A model generated the notes under the pieces. It saw only the letters and a list, made by a program, of their open reading frames with translations, ran no database searches and was not told the DNA's origin. DNA of 64,000 nt from UBA12202 sp002691725 (GTDB lineage Bacteria; Pseudomonadota; Alphaproteobacteria; Puniceispirillales; UBA1172), in assembly GCA_965660675.1 (NCBI GenBank), contig CBFIAU010000002.1, positions 1-64,000 of the forward strand, given 5' to 3'. Shown in pieces: positions 8,762 to 18,659 of the stretch (position 1 is its first letter; each line of letters starts with the position of its first letter). Position numbers and translations under genes: made by a program.

Positions 8762-9451
8762 ATGGCACATATAGACAGCACCCCAATTTCCATTGACGCG
8801 ATCAAGACATGGATTTTTGATCTTGATAATACTATTTATCCCGCGCAATCGCGGCTCTTTGATCAGGTTCGGCACCGCATGACGGATTATATCCAACATC
8901 ATTTTTCGCTCGAACGCACCGCTGCAAAAGCCATGCAAAGAGATTTATTTCTGCGCCACCGAACAACCATGAAAGGCTTGATGTTAGAACATGGGACTGA
9001 CCCGCATCATTTCATGGATTATGTGCATGATATTGATTTAACGATGCTAGGATATGACAAGGAACTGGATGACGGCATTGGCGCGTTATCTGGCCGCAAG
9101 GTTATTTTCACCAATGGTTCTGCGGATCATGCCGCTAATATTCTTGATGCTTATGGGATCAGACATCATTTTGATTTCACCTATGATATTTTTTCTGCTG
9201 ATTTCCAGCCTAAGCCTGAACCTCGCACCTATGCGGATTTTATGAATAAAGCCAATATTGATCCGGCCTCGGCTATCATGGTTGAGGATATGGCGGTTAA
9301 TCTTAAACCAGCCTATGATATGGGGGTGACGACGCTCTGGCTTGATCATCCCGATGAGGATGTGCCTTCCGAAGGCCGCATGGATGATATCAGCCATATT
9401 CATTATATTGCTGATGACCTTAAACATTTTTTATCTTATACCAACAGATGA
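8762..9451 (+). CDS. HAD-family hydrolase, pyrimidine 5'-nucleotidase type
   Basis: This 229-residue HAD phosphatase shows the DxDxT motif as FDLDNTIYP, motif II in FTNGSA, and motif III/IV around KPEPRTYADF and MVEDMAVN. The sequence matches the alphaproteobacterial pyrimidine 5'-nucleotidase (SSM1/UmpH-like) group commonly located between argB and dapD. The open frame extends upstream into argB, but the ATG at 8762 starts at the normal family N-terminus and avoids a 110-bp overlap, so it is chosen. The substrate is inferred from family only. Confidence 0.85.
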   Translation: MAHIDSTPISIDAIKTWIFDLDNTIYPAQSRLFDQVRHRMTDYIQHHFSLERTAAKAMQRDLFLRHRTTMKGLMLEHGTDPHHFMDYVHDIDLTMLGYDKELDDGIGALSGRKVIFTNGSADHAANILDAYGIRHHFDFTYDIFSADFQPKPEPRTYADFMNKANIDPASAIMVEDMAVNLKPAYDMGVTTLWLDHPDEDVPSEGRMDDISHIHYIADDLKHFLSYTNR

Positions 9452-9530
9452 TATAAACTGGTTTAACCTGAACAAGCATACCGCCCAAATGTCGAAAATG
9501 TTTTTGACAGAATCATTAAGGAGCCCAACC

Positions 9531-10385
9531 ATGACCGATCTTGAGACCACTATCAATCAAGCATGGGAAGACCGTGATCAGATTTCTTTAGACACTAAAG
9601 GCGCCGTGCGTGAGGCAGTGATGGATGCCCTTAACATGCTGGATGACGGCTCGGCGCGGGTGGCTGAACAAAAATCGCAAGGCGATTGGGTTGTCAATCA
9701 ATGGCTAAAAAAGGCCGTTTTATTGAGCTTCCGGCTCAATGACATGGATGTTATCCCTAGCGGCACCGATTATCCGGGCTATGGCATGGCGTCATGGTGG
9801 GATAAGGTTCCGTCAAAGTTTGCAGGATGGGATGCGGCGCGGTTCCGTTCTGCCGGGTTTAGGGCTGTACCCGGCTGTGTTGTTCGTCATTCTGCCTATG
9901 TTGCTGCTGGTGTTGTTATCATGCCCGGCTTTATCAATTTAGGGGCATATGTTGATGAGGGCACTATGGTTGATACATGGGCAACCGTAGGCTCATGCGC
10001 CCAGATTGGCAAAAATGTTCATCTTTCTGGCGGCGCCGGGATTGGTGGCGTGCTGGAGCCATTGCAAGCAGGGCCAGTCATTATCGAAGATGATTGCTTT
10101 ATTGGTGCCCGTTCAGAAGTCGTTGAAGGCGTGGTCGTAGAACGTGGATCAGTTTTATCTATGGGCGTATTTATTGGGGCGTCGACAAAAATCATTAATC
10201 GTGAGACAGGTGAGATTGTTATGGGTAGAGTGCCGGCCTATTCGGTTGTTGTGCCAGGTTCTATGGCGGGCAAGCCATTGCCTGATGGAACACCGGGACC
10301 GCATCTGGCTTGCGCGGTGATTATCAAACAGGTGGATGAGCGCACGCGATCAAAAACATCAATAAATGAGCTGTTACGAGACTGA
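9531..10385 (+). CDS. dapD: 2,3,4,5-tetrahydropyridine-2,6-dicarboxylate N-succinyltransferase
   Basis: DapD carries out the succinylation step of the diaminopimelate/lysine pathway. The left-handed beta-helix hexapeptide repeats are visible from about residue 115 to 250 (GVVIMPGFINLGAYVDEGT, VGSCAQIGKNVHLSGG). An AAGGAG ribosome-binding site lies 8 bp before the ATG at 9531, which gives the standard 284 residues; the longer open frame overlapping the HAD gene is rejected. dapE follows after 6 bp. Confidence 0.97.
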   Translation: MTDLETTINQAWEDRDQISLDTKGAVREAVMDALNMLDDGSARVAEQKSQGDWVVNQWLKKAVLLSFRLNDMDVIPSGTDYPGYGMASWWDKVPSKFAGWDAARFRSAGFRAVPGCVVRHSAYVAAGVVIMPGFINLGAYVDEGTMVDTWATVGSCAQIGKNVHLSGGAGIGGVLEPLQAGPVIIEDDCFIGARSEVVEGVVVERGSVLSMGVFIGASTKIINRETGEIVMGRVPAYSVVVPGSMAGKPLPDGTPGPHLACAVIIKQVDERTRSKTSINELLRD

Positions 10386-10391
10386 TACCAT

Positions 10392-11549
10392 ATGACAGAT
10401 GCTTTACTAGCTGAACATGAGCTAGCCCAAAAACTGATACAATGTCCGTCAGTCACGCCAGCTGAGGCGGGCACACTGGATGTGCTGGACGCGCATTTAA
10501 CCGCTTTAGGGTTTCATGTGACGCGCCTGCCGTTTGGTGAGGGCGCGGATAAGGTTGATAATTTATTTGCGAGACGCGGCACATCGGCGCCGCATTTTTG
10601 CTTTGCCGGGCATAGCGATGTTGTTCCCCCGGGCGCGGTTGAGGCATGGCAAAGAGACCCTTTTGCCGCTGCTATTATTGACAATCATATCATTGGTCGG
10701 GGCGCTGTTGATATGAAAGGCGCGATTGCTTGTTTTGCCGCCGCGCTATCAAATTGGCTTGAAAGCAATGTCGATTTTACGGGCAGTATCAGTATGTTGA
10801 TCACTTGTGATGAAGAAGGCCCGGCCATATATGGCACCAGGCCTGTGGTGGAATGGCTAAAACAGCAGGGCCAGATGCCTGACGCGGTTTTAGTGGGTGA
10901 GCCGACCAATCCTGATCAGTTAGGTGACGTGATTAAGCATGGGCGGCGAGGCTCGCTGTCGTGTGAGCTGACGGTCTATGGTGAGCAGGGGCATGTTGCC
11001 TATCCGCATTTAGCCAATAATCCCCTTCATCGCCTGTTAATGATGCTGGCGCCGCTCAAAACCGGTGTTCTCGATAAAGGCAATGACATATTTGATCCCA
11101 CCACCGCCGCCATTACCAGCATTGATACTGGCAACCCAGCTACCAATGTTATCCCTGCTACATGCAAAGCCCGGTTCAATATCCGCTTTGGCACAGCCCA
11201 GACAGCCGCAGGGCTAGAGGATATGTTGCGCGCGCATTTTGACCAAATTGGTGGTGAGTATGTGGCGGCGTTTCGGTTATCAGCAGAACCATTTGTGACC
11301 CCGAAAGGCGATTTCTCCGACCTTGTTGCACATGCTATTCATGACGTGACAGGCATAAAGCCTGCGCTATCGACATCAGGGGGGACATCTGATGCGCGGT
11401 TTTTTGCGCCTTATACAGAAGTGCTGGAGTTCGGGTTAGTTGGAAAAACCATGCATAAAATAGATGAAGCGGTGTCACTATCTGATCTCAGCCAATTGAC
11501 TAAAATCTATCACAATATTCTCAATTCTTATTTTCATGTGAGCGCCTAG
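10392..11549 (+). CDS. dapE: Succinyl-diaminopimelate desuccinylase
   Basis: This 385-residue M20 metallopeptidase removes succinate to give LL-diaminopimelate. Metal-ligand motifs are seen: FAGHSDVVPPG, GRGAVDMKGAIA, and the catalytic/ligand pair in TCDEEGPAIYGT. The dimerisation domain follows and the C-terminal His is in GLVGKTMHKIDEAV. It lies 6 bp downstream of dapD, so the two consecutive pathway enzymes are probably co-translated. Confidence 0.96.
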   Translation: MTDALLAEHELAQKLIQCPSVTPAEAGTLDVLDAHLTALGFHVTRLPFGEGADKVDNLFARRGTSAPHFCFAGHSDVVPPGAVEAWQRDPFAAAIIDNHIIGRGAVDMKGAIACFAAALSNWLESNVDFTGSISMLITCDEEGPAIYGTRPVVEWLKQQGQMPDAVLVGEPTNPDQLGDVIKHGRRGSLSCELTVYGEQGHVAYPHLANNPLHRLLMMLAPLKTGVLDKGNDIFDPTTAAITSIDTGNPATNVIPATCKARFNIRFGTAQTAAGLEDMLRAHFDQIGGEYVAAFRLSAEPFVTPKGDFSDLVAHAIHDVTGIKPALSTSGGTSDARFFAPYTEVLEFGLVGKTMHKIDEAVSLSDLSQLTKIYHNILNSYFHVSA

Positions 11550-11552
11550 ACA

Positions 11553-12125
11553 ATGTTGCCACCGCCTCCTGGATTTAGCACAATTATCGCTGGCATTATT
11601 TATGGGTGCCGTGTTGCGACAGCACAGGTTCGCGCAGGTGATCCCAATGCTCATCGTCAGGATGTAGCGGCTGTTTGGGATGCGCTATGGGCTAGCTGGC
11701 TAATCTCGCTGATTATTGGTATCCCTCTCTTGGGTGTCTGGAGCAGTTTATCTGGCTTGCTGTCCTTCATGGTGCTGACGCTGGTCATTACCATGCTCTA
11801 TCCGGTGTTCAGTTATTACGCGCTGTCATGGCTTGGGCTTCAGCAACGCTATCCATCATTTATTATTACGATGACATGGATCAATAATTTTCGTGAATTG
11901 CTGGTGCTGGTGCTGGTTTTATTTTTTGCAAATGTGCCAGCGCAGAATCTGCTGTTACTTTTGACGCCAATCACATTTTGGATGCTGTGGGCGTTCTGGC
12001 GTGGGGCGTCGCAAAGTCTTCAGGCTAGTGGCTGGACAGGTCTGTTAATGCTGGCCTTACTCATTGCTGTGCATGTCATGGCCTATGTCATGATGGCGCT
12101 AGTGCAATCGCCGGTATCGGGGTGA
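11553..12125 (+). CDS. Hypothetical multi-pass membrane protein
   Basis: This 190-residue protein has roughly five hydrophobic segments (around residues 48-66, 68-90, 110-128, 129-148 and 160-182) and starts with a short cytoplasmic-looking stretch, PPPPGFSTI. It begins 3 bp after dapE stops, so it probably shares the dapDE transcript. I do not recognise a characterised family. The layout suggests a small conserved alphaproteobacterial membrane protein, but no role in lysine synthesis can be claimed. Confidence 0.7.
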   Translation: MLPPPPGFSTIIAGIIYGCRVATAQVRAGDPNAHRQDVAAVWDALWASWLISLIIGIPLLGVWSSLSGLLSFMVLTLVITMLYPVFSYYALSWLGLQQRYPSFIITMTWINNFRELLVLVLVLFFANVPAQNLLLLLTPITFWMLWAFWRGASQSLQASGWTGLLMLALLIAVHVMAYVMMALVQSPVSG

Positions 12126-12153
12126 TGCCCTAACCCGAATATGTCTCACTAAG

Positions 12154-12208
12154 GATAGATCACCGATAGATTACCGATAGATCACCCACAGATCACCGAT
12201 AAATCACA
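12154..12208. repeat. Five 11-bp tandem repeats at the 3' end of truA
   Basis: Five adjacent 11-bp units (consensus GATAGATCACC) span 12154-12208 between the convergent ends of the dapE-linked membrane protein gene and truA; the last unit and a half include the truA stop and final codons. No strong hairpin with a T-run is formed, so it does not look like an ordinary terminator. Confidence 0.85.
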
Positions 12209-12936
12209 TCAGTCAGGTAAAGCCCTTCTGCTGGTGCCGTTTGCCCGGCGGCTGATCGGTCACGCGAATTAAGCGCCTCAAGCAGATCATCATTGCTCCA
12301 TCGGCCTTGCCCGATTAGCACTAATGAGCCGGTAATGTTACGCACCTGATGATGCAGAAATGATCGCGCTGACACCGAAATCCATATCTCATCATCATGT
12401 TCTGTCACATCAATCTGATCAATGGTTCTAACGGGGCTTGCCGCTTGACAATGCGTGGCGCGAAAGCTCGTAAAATCATGTTTCCCGACAAGCAATTGTG
12501 CCGCTTCATGCATGGCGCCAGCGTCTAGCGACTGGCCTAAATGCCAGACCCGACCCATTAATAACGGTGAGGCAATGCGCCGCTGATGGATACGATAGCG
12601 ATATCGCCGCATAATAGCATCAAATCGGGCATGAGCATCATCAGCAACGATGCTCGCCCTGATGACGCGAATAGATACTGGCAGATGGGCGTTTAGTGCC
12701 AGTGGTAATTGCCGCTCATTAAAACTGTCGGGAAGATCACAATGCGCCACTTGCCCTAACGCATGGACGCCAGTATCAGTTCTGCCTGCCCCTTGCACAG
12801 CAACATCTTGCCGTTGCCCTAAAATGGCGCTGGCGGCATGTTCAAGACAGGCTTGAATACTGTCGCCATTATCCTGGCGTTGCCAGCCAACAAAATCAGT
12901 TCCATCATATTCAATGGTGATGAAAAAGCGCGGCAT
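12193..12936 (-). CDS. truA: tRNA pseudouridine(38-40) synthase
   Basis: TruA converts uridines 38-40 of tRNA anticodon arms to pseudouridine. The start MPRFFITIEYDGTDFVGWQR at 12936 matches the family N-terminus and gives 247 residues; an in-frame upstream ATG inside fmt is not used. The catalytic aspartate lies in GAGRTDTGVHALGQ. The gene starts 4 bp after fmt stops, completing a def-fmt-truA operon. Confidence 0.96.
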   Translation of the reverse strand: MPRFFITIEYDGTDFVGWQRQDNGDSIQACLEHAASAILGQRQDVAVQGAGRTDTGVHALGQVAHCDLPDSFNERQLPLALNAHLPVSIRVIRASIVADDAHARFDAIMRRYRYRIHQRRIASPLLMGRVWHLGQSLDAGAMHEAAQLLVGKHDFTSFRATHCQAASPVRTIDQIDVTEHDDEIWISVSARSFLHHQVRNITGSLVLIGQGRWSNDDLLEALNSRDRSAAGQTAPAEGLYLTDVIYR

Positions 12937-12940
12937 CGGG

Positions 12941-13957
12941 CTAATCCCTATCTGCTGCTGTAATAATGTGATCAGGCATAGGATAGCCATTGAGATAGTC
13001 ACGGCCAGACATGCTGGCCTTACCTGCGGGTTTGACTTGGGTTAATTCTATCGCGCCATCGGCTGTTGCGATGACCATGCCGCCAGTTTCCCCCTTACCC
13101 AGAATAGCCCCTGATTTACCTGCTATGGTCGTGGGTGTTGGTTTTGCACTGGCAGTGGTGGCGGCCAGCACATTAAGACGTTGGCTTTTATCCCCTTGCT
13201 TAATCATCATCCATGCCGCCGGCCATGGCGAAAACGCTCTGACTTTATTAAGAATATCTGTTGTTTTATGGGTGAAATTAAGCTCAGCTTCGGCATCAGT
13301 TATTTTATGGGCATAAATCGCCTGATCATGATCTTGTGGGGTTAGCGCGGCAGACCCATCCGCTAGCATGGGTATAGCCTCAGCTAGCGCAGTGGCGGTT
13401 AGATGCGCCAGCTTATCATGCAGAGTGCCAGTTGTATCAGTATCAGCAATATCAATATGGCGTTCCAGAATAACGGCACCAGTATCAAGCCCTTTATCCA
13501 TCATCATAACCGAAACGCCGGTTTGCTTATCACCAGCTTCAATAGCACGGTGAATAGGCGCCGCCCCTCGCCAGCGCGGCAATATTGATGCATGACCATT
13601 AATTGCCCCAAGCCGGGGAAGTGCTAATAGAGCCTCAGGCAAGATTAATCCATATGCGACCACCACCAACAGATCAGGTGCCAGCCTGGCCAGTTCATCG
13701 GCGGCGGCTTGATCAAAGCGTTCAGGTACTCGCACCAAAAGCTCAAGCTCATCGGCGGCTTGATGCACAGCTTGCGGGGTTAGCCGCATCCCGCGACCTT
13801 TCGGGCGGGGCGGCTGGCAATAGACGGCAACAATATCATAATCCGCCGCCAGCACCCGCAACGCAGGCACAGCAAAATCAGGCGTTCCCATAAAGACTAG
13901 CCGCAACTTAGCGGAAGCAGGTCTATCACGCGACGACCTGTCTTGGGGTTTAGCCAT
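12941..13957 (-). CDS. fmt: Methionyl-tRNA formyltransferase
   Basis: Fmt formylates initiator Met-tRNA using 10-formyl-THF. The N-terminal formyltransferase domain shows VFMGTPDFAVPAL and the loop NGHASILPRWRGAAPIHRAI, with the catalytic N-H-D set; the C-terminal OB-like domain follows. The start at 13957 (MAKPQ) overlaps the end of def by 8 bp; an upstream ATG at 13975 would add six residues. def, fmt and truA are co-directional and tightly packed. Confidence 0.95.
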   Translation of the reverse strand: MAKPQDRSSRDRPASAKLRLVFMGTPDFAVPALRVLAADYDIVAVYCQPPRPKGRGMRLTPQAVHQAADELELLVRVPERFDQAAADELARLAPDLLVVVAYGLILPEALLALPRLGAINGHASILPRWRGAAPIHRAIEAGDKQTGVSVMMMDKGLDTGAVILERHIDIADTDTTGTLHDKLAHLTATALAEAIPMLADGSAALTPQDHDQAIYAHKITDAEAELNFTHKTTDILNKVRAFSPWPAAWMMIKQGDKSQRLNVLAATTASAKPTPTTIAGKSGAILGKGETGGMVIATADGAIELTQVKPAGKASMSGRDYLNGYPMPDHIITAADRD

Positions 13958-14471
13958 CACGGTCAATGCGCGCATCCTTAGTCATTTTGCGGATAATCAT
14001 GTCACGTTTGATGCGCGACAAATAATCAATAAATAACTTGCCATTAAGATGATCAATTTCATGCTGAACACATGCCGCTAATAACCCATCGGCTTGCATC
14101 TGTTGCTGTTTGCCATGCTCATCTAAATATTTCACCTCGACTGCGGCAGGGCGAGTGACTTCGCCGCGATAGCCGGGAATAGACAAACAGCCTTCTTCCA
14201 TGCGTGCGGTATCATCTGATGCGGCTATAATCTCTGGATTAGCCATTTTCCAGATCATCGGCTCTGGGTCATCTTCATCACTGCAATCCATCACAATAAC
14301 CCGCAACGAGACACCGATTTGAGGCGCCGCCAGACCGAGGCCTTGCTCATGCCGCATCGTCTCCAGCATATCATTCATGAGCTGGCGAATATCATCATCA
14401 ACCGTTATGACCGGCTCTGCCAGCTTCCGCAAAACAGGGGCGGGCAGAATTGATAGCGGTCGTATTGTCAT
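13950..14471 (-). CDS. def: Peptide deformylase
   Basis: Def removes the N-formyl group from nascent proteins. All three motifs are present: GLGLAAPQIG, EGCLS and the metal-binding HEIDH. The ATG at 14471 (MTIRPLSILPAPVL) gives the usual 173 residues; an extended frame from 14525 adds an untypical N-terminus and is rejected. The 3' end overlaps the fmt start. Confidence 0.96.
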   Translation of the reverse strand: MTIRPLSILPAPVLRKLAEPVITVDDDIRQLMNDMLETMRHEQGLGLAAPQIGVSLRVIVMDCSDEDDPEPMIWKMANPEIIAASDDTARMEEGCLSIPGYRGEVTRPAAVEVKYLDEHGKQQQMQADGLLAACVQHEIDHLNGKLFIDYLSRIKRDMIIRKMTKDARIDRDG

Positions 14472-14607
14472 TAACTTACTCCAGATAAATAAATTGTCTT
14501 GCCAATGGGGTAGAAGAACCGCCATGCTAGGTCAAGACTAAATAGTCATCAGAAACCATATGGTGGTAAAGATTGTATGATATAGCAAAGAAAACCAGAG
14601 ATAAATA

Positions 14608-15690
14608 ATGGATATGCAAACGCTTCTTATCCTTGCTCTGGGGCTTGGCATTGGCATTGGGGTAACCGCGATTATCACCATGATCAATCGCCGCCAAAGC
14701 CCTGCTGACGGGATGGATCAATCTGGCTTGGCTGAACTCAAAGGTCAGCTTGACGCCATCACCCAGACAACAACGACCTTGCAGAACAGCATGATGACTA
14801 ATCTGCAAAATCATCAGCAGACGCTGAATGAAACGTTGCGCCAACAGGCGGAAACTACAAGTCTTAAATTAGGCAATCTTAACGAAAGACTAGCCGTTAT
14901 TGATCGCGCGCAAGACCAGCTGAAAGCATTATCTAGTCAGACGACGCGGCTTGAAAATGTGCTTGCCAACAACCAGGCACGCGGGGCGTATGGGGAAATT
15001 CAGCTCGAAAATCTCATTACCCAAATGTTGCCGGCAAGTGCCTATTCGTTTCAGCATAGTCTGCCCAATAATAAACGTGCGGATTGCCTGTTGCAGTTGC
15101 CTAATCCACCGGGGCCGATTGTCATTGATGCTAAGTTTCCGCTGGAATCCTGGTATGCGCTCGGTCAAGCTGAGGATGATGCGGCAAAGGCGCAGGCCAG
15201 AAAACAGCTCGAAGCGGCCTTTATCAAACATGTCAAAGATATCTCAGAGCGTTATATTATTCGGGGTCATACGGCTGAAAGTGCCTTGATGTTTGTGCCA
15301 TCAGAATCGATCTATGCGGAACTGCATAATCATTTAACTAAGGCTCTGGAAACCAGCTTTGCTGAACGTGTTTATATTGTGTCGCCAACAACCTTGATGG
15401 CGATCTTGAACACGGTTCGGGCGGTGCTTCGTGATGTCAGAATGCGGCAACAGGCGGCGTTTATTCAAGAACAGGTTGGCCGCTTGCTCAAAGATATTGG
15501 TCGGCTCAATGACCGCGTTGGTAAATTGGACAGGCATTTCAATCTGGCTCAGCAGGATATTGACGATATCTCCAAATCGACCCGCGCGATTAGCCGCACA
15601 GGTGAGAAAATTGAGCAAATTGAAACCGATGATACGGCAGCCAAAATTGATCCGATTGTTGAGCCGCCAAGACTGGATCATGAGCCATAA
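14608..15690 (+). CDS. rmuC: DNA recombination protein RmuC homologue
   Basis: This 360-residue protein begins with a membrane anchor (LLILALGLGIGIGVTAIITM), continues with a coiled-coil region (about residues 40-110) and then the RmuC PD-(D/E)XK-like core (GAYGEIQLENLI, IVIDAKFPLESW). RmuC proteins limit recombination between inverted repeats and have been linked to phage defence, but the biochemical role is not settled. It is divergent from def and convergent with recR. Confidence 0.92.
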   Translation: MDMQTLLILALGLGIGIGVTAIITMINRRQSPADGMDQSGLAELKGQLDAITQTTTTLQNSMMTNLQNHQQTLNETLRQQAETTSLKLGNLNERLAVIDRAQDQLKALSSQTTRLENVLANNQARGAYGEIQLENLITQMLPASAYSFQHSLPNNKRADCLLQLPNPPGPIVIDAKFPLESWYALGQAEDDAAKAQARKQLEAAFIKHVKDISERYIIRGHTAESALMFVPSESIYAELHNHLTKALETSFAERVYIVSPTTLMAILNTVRAVLRDVRMRQQAAFIQEQVGRLLKDIGRLNDRVGKLDRHFNLAQQDIDDISKSTRAISRTGEKIEQIETDDTAAKIDPIVEPPRLDHEP

Positions 15691-15738
15691 GTGAGGCTGT
15701 GATATCGGCGATAAAACGCGGTGGTTGATGCGGCATTT

Positions 15739-16344
15739 CTAAAATTGCTGGCGGGCTTTCATCGCCTGCGCCAATGTTCCGTCATCAAGATAATCCAGCT
15801 CACCGCCAACCGGAACACCATGTGCAAGGCGCGTAATGCGCGTATCAATCCCGACCATCTGATCAGCGATATAATGAGCAGTCGCTTGCCCGTCCACTGT
15901 CGCAGAAAGCGCAAGAATAACCTCATCAATATGTTCTGTTTTCACGCGTTCGACTAAATAATCTAAGCGCAAACTTTCTGGATTGACGCCGTCAATAGCG
16001 CTGAGGACGCCGCCTAGAACATGATAGCGGCCATTGAACACGGCGGCGCGTTCCATTGCCCATAAATCAGCTACATTTTCAACAATGCAAAGTCTGGTTC
16101 GGTCTCTGGCATTGTCTTGGCAAATGCCGCAACGGCTGGTCATATCCAGATTGCCGCATTCGGTGCAACGGCGAATAGCATGGGCAACAGCCAGCATATC
16201 TTCGGCTAATGGCACCATCTGGCTATCCCGGTTATTGATCAGATGGAGGGCGGCTCGGCGTGCCGATCTTGGGCCTAATCCGGGTAATCTGGATAAGCGT
16301 TTAATCAGCTGTTCTATCGGGTTTGATGTCATATGGCTGGCCAT
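15739..16344 (-). CDS. recR: Recombination mediator protein RecR
   Basis: RecR acts with RecF/RecO in gap repair. The 201-residue protein shows the HhH region (LSRLPGLGPRSARRAALHL), a four-cysteine zinc motif (CTECGNLDMTSRCGIC) and a Toprim domain (LCIVENVADLWAMER). It starts 4 bp after ebfC; ATGs at 16344 and 16332 are both possible. dnaX-ebfC-recR is a widely conserved order. Confidence 0.96.
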   Translation of the reverse strand: MASHMTSNPIEQLIKRLSRLPGLGPRSARRAALHLINNRDSQMVPLAEDMLAVAHAIRRCTECGNLDMTSRCGICQDNARDRTRLCIVENVADLWAMERAAVFNGRYHVLGGVLSAIDGVNPESLRLDYLVERVKTEHIDEVILALSATVDGQATAHYIADQMVGIDTRITRLAHGVPVGGELDYLDDGTLAQAMKARQQF

Positions 16345-16348
16345 TAGC

Positions 16349-16681
16349 TCAAAGCGGTAAATCCAGACCGGGCGGCAGAGGCAGATCGCCAGTCACATCC
16401 TGCATGCGCTTGGCTTTTTCTTGCTCGGCCTTGCCTTGGGCATCACGAATGGCAACAACAAGCAAATCCTCCAGCATGTGAATATCATCTGGATTGCTGG
16501 CGCTGGCAGCATCAGAGCTGATAGAGATAGACTGAATACGATTATCGCCAGATACGGCGGCCTTGACAACGCCGCCTGCGGCCTCACCCGTACAGGTTAT
16601 TTCAGCCAGCTCTGCCTTGACTGCGGCCAGCTTTTCTTGCGCTTCTTTGGCTTTTTTCAACATGGATGTAAAATTACGCAT
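16349..16681 (-). CDS. ebfC: YbaB/EbfC family nucleoid-associated protein
   Basis: This 110-residue protein begins MRNFTSMLKKAKEAQEKLA, the normal family start, and overlaps the dnaX 3' end by 8 bp. YbaB/EbfC proteins form dimers that bind DNA and are nearly always located between dnaX and recR. A longer open frame from 16708 within dnaX is not needed. Confidence 0.93.
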   Translation of the reverse strand: MRNFTSMLKKAKEAQEKLAAVKAELAEITCTGEAAGGVVKAAVSGDNRIQSISISSDAASASNPDDIHMLEDLLVVAIRDAQGKAEQEKAKRMQDVTGDLPLPPGLDLPL

Positions 16682-18536
16682 GATCGGCTGTCTTCTCATT
16701 TGGCTCATCTACTGGCTTATCTATTGGCTCATTGGCGGGGGCATTGGCGGTTACATCACCATTAGCATCATCACTTTGGGCATCATCAACCATGACCATA
16801 CCTGTAAGCGGCGTGATCTTATGAATTTCGGCCTTTGGGAATGTATCGCGTGCCATTTGCATCATCGGGTCAGCGTTAAGGCGATCTTCGAGCGCCTGTT
16901 GTTTTTGCTGATCAATTTCATTTAATGTGTCACTACCTGATTGTGAGGTCACGGAGACAATCCAGCGCATCCCTGTCCACTCAGATAAAAGATAGGCAAT
17001 CTGCCCCGGGGTGCTTTCATCAAGCGGCTTATCTGTTGAAAACTCAAACCGCCCAGCATCAAGCTGAACCGGTCTAATGCGGGTTTTGAGATAGGCGGCT
17101 AGTTTTAATTCACCATGATCTTCAAAGATTTGTGCCAACTGAGTCATGTTTTCAGGCGCTGGCATAAGATCAGGTGCCGCAGGAGCAGGGGCGGTGATAG
17201 CTGGCTCATCCTGATCAGCAAGGTTGGGTGCAACAAGGTCAGATGATGCCGTATCTTGTTGTTCTTTGTCTTGTGGCTGTGGAGTGTGTTGTTCTGAAGC
17301 TTTCGGCGCTGATGTATCTGGCTGAGCTGGCGGCGCCAATTGATCAGGCGAGATGTCTTTGAGCTTTTTGACCAGATCACCCGGCGTTGGCATATTGGCA
17401 ACATGGGCAAGCCGGATCAAAACCATGTCAGCAGCAGCATGCGGATCAGGGGCAAGATTAACCTCACCATGCCCTTTCAGCATGATCTGCCATGCTCTTG
17501 CCAGCCGTGATAGCGCGATTTGACTTGCCATGTCATGCAGTTCAGCCTGTTCGGTTTCGGGCAAGTCTTCGATGCTGCCGCCAGCCGCTATTCGGCTAGC
17601 CATATGGATATAATCCAGCATATCGGCGATCACCATGATCGGCTCAGCACCGCTCTTGATCGCTTGATCCAGCCCTGTCATAGCGGCATCTGGATTGCCC
17701 GCAAGCGCCGCTTTGACAATTGTAATTGCATCCATCCGACCAGCCTGCCCAAGCATGGCGGCAACCGCGTCATCTTCAATCTGGTTGCTGGTCAATGCTG
17801 CCGCTTGGTCAAGCAAGGATAGGGCATCCCTGACCGACCCCTCAGCGGCACGGGCGAGGCGTTTTAATGCGGGTTCTGTTATACTGATTTGCTCTTTATC
17901 AGCAATCATAGCCAAATGCCTGGCCATCTGATCTGTGCCGACACGCCGTAAATCAAATCTCTGACAGCGTGATAACACCGTGACAGGAACTTTTCTGATC
18001 TCAGTTGTTGCAAAGACAAACTTAACGGATGCGGGCGGTTCTTCCAAGGTTTTGAGCAAAGCGTTAAAAGCGTTGCGTGACAACATATGAACTTCATCAA
18101 TAATGTATATTTTATAACGCGCGGATAATGGCGCGTAATGCACCCCGTCAATAATGTCACGAACATCATCAACGCCTGTATTGCTGGCGGCATCCATTTC
18201 CAGCACATCTACATGCCGAGAATTGGCAATATCTGTGCAATGGGTACAAACCCCACAAGGCGTTAATGTCGGCTGACCTTTACCATCTGCGCCAATGCAG
18301 TTTAAGCCTTTGGCAATGATCCGTGCGGTGGTGGTTTTACCGATACCGCGCAAGCCAGTGAGGATGAAGGCATGCGCGAGGCGACCCATAGCAAGCGCGT
18401 TGCTAAGCGTTTGCACTAAACTGTCTTGGCCAATCAGCTCATCAACCGTAATCGGGCGATACTTTCTGGCTAGCACCCGATATGGTGCTGTCGGCTGATC
18501 GGATGAGTTTCCTGTATTGGGCTGATCTGATGGCAT
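16674..18536 (-). CDS. dnaX: DNA polymerase III subunits tau/gamma
   Basis: This 620-residue clamp-loader ATPase shows Walker A as GLRGIGKTTTA, a four-cysteine zinc module (C-G-V-C-T-H-C region), Walker B/DEVH in YIIDEVHMLS and the sensor motif SRCQRFDLRRV. The middle (about residues 375-460) is proline/acid-rich linker and the C-terminal part is the tau-like domain that contacts polymerase. The gene begins the dnaX-ebfC-recR operon on the minus strand. Whether a shorter gamma form is made is not clear from sequence. Confidence 0.96.
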   Translation of the reverse strand: MPSDQPNTGNSSDQPTAPYRVLARKYRPITVDELIGQDSLVQTLSNALAMGRLAHAFILTGLRGIGKTTTARIIAKGLNCIGADGKGQPTLTPCGVCTHCTDIANSRHVDVLEMDAASNTGVDDVRDIIDGVHYAPLSARYKIYIIDEVHMLSRNAFNALLKTLEEPPASVKFVFATTEIRKVPVTVLSRCQRFDLRRVGTDQMARHLAMIADKEQISITEPALKRLARAAEGSVRDALSLLDQAAALTSNQIEDDAVAAMLGQAGRMDAITIVKAALAGNPDAAMTGLDQAIKSGAEPIMVIADMLDYIHMASRIAAGGSIEDLPETEQAELHDMASQIALSRLARAWQIMLKGHGEVNLAPDPHAAADMVLIRLAHVANMPTPGDLVKKLKDISPDQLAPPAQPDTSAPKASEQHTPQPQDKEQQDTASSDLVAPNLADQDEPAITAPAPAAPDLMPAPENMTQLAQIFEDHGELKLAAYLKTRIRPVQLDAGRFEFSTDKPLDESTPGQIAYLLSEWTGMRWIVSVTSQSGSDTLNEIDQQKQQALEDRLNADPMMQMARDTFPKAEIHKITPLTGMVMVDDAQSDDANGDVTANAPANEPIDKPVDEPNEKTADHA

Positions 18537-18659
18537 GGTTTTCTTAGCCTGTTGGGGTTAGAAGCGTGGGTATGATCACGGCCTTATCAGTATTTATCAG
18601 ATTTTGTTAATCCAGTCCTATTAGTCTGGTGCCATTAGTATTAAGGGCCAACAAAATAA

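Noticed and set aside
12941..13002. An N-terminal extension of truA overlapping fmt
   Set aside because: The extra residues are not family-like, and the ATG at 12936 begins exactly at the conserved TruA N-terminus.
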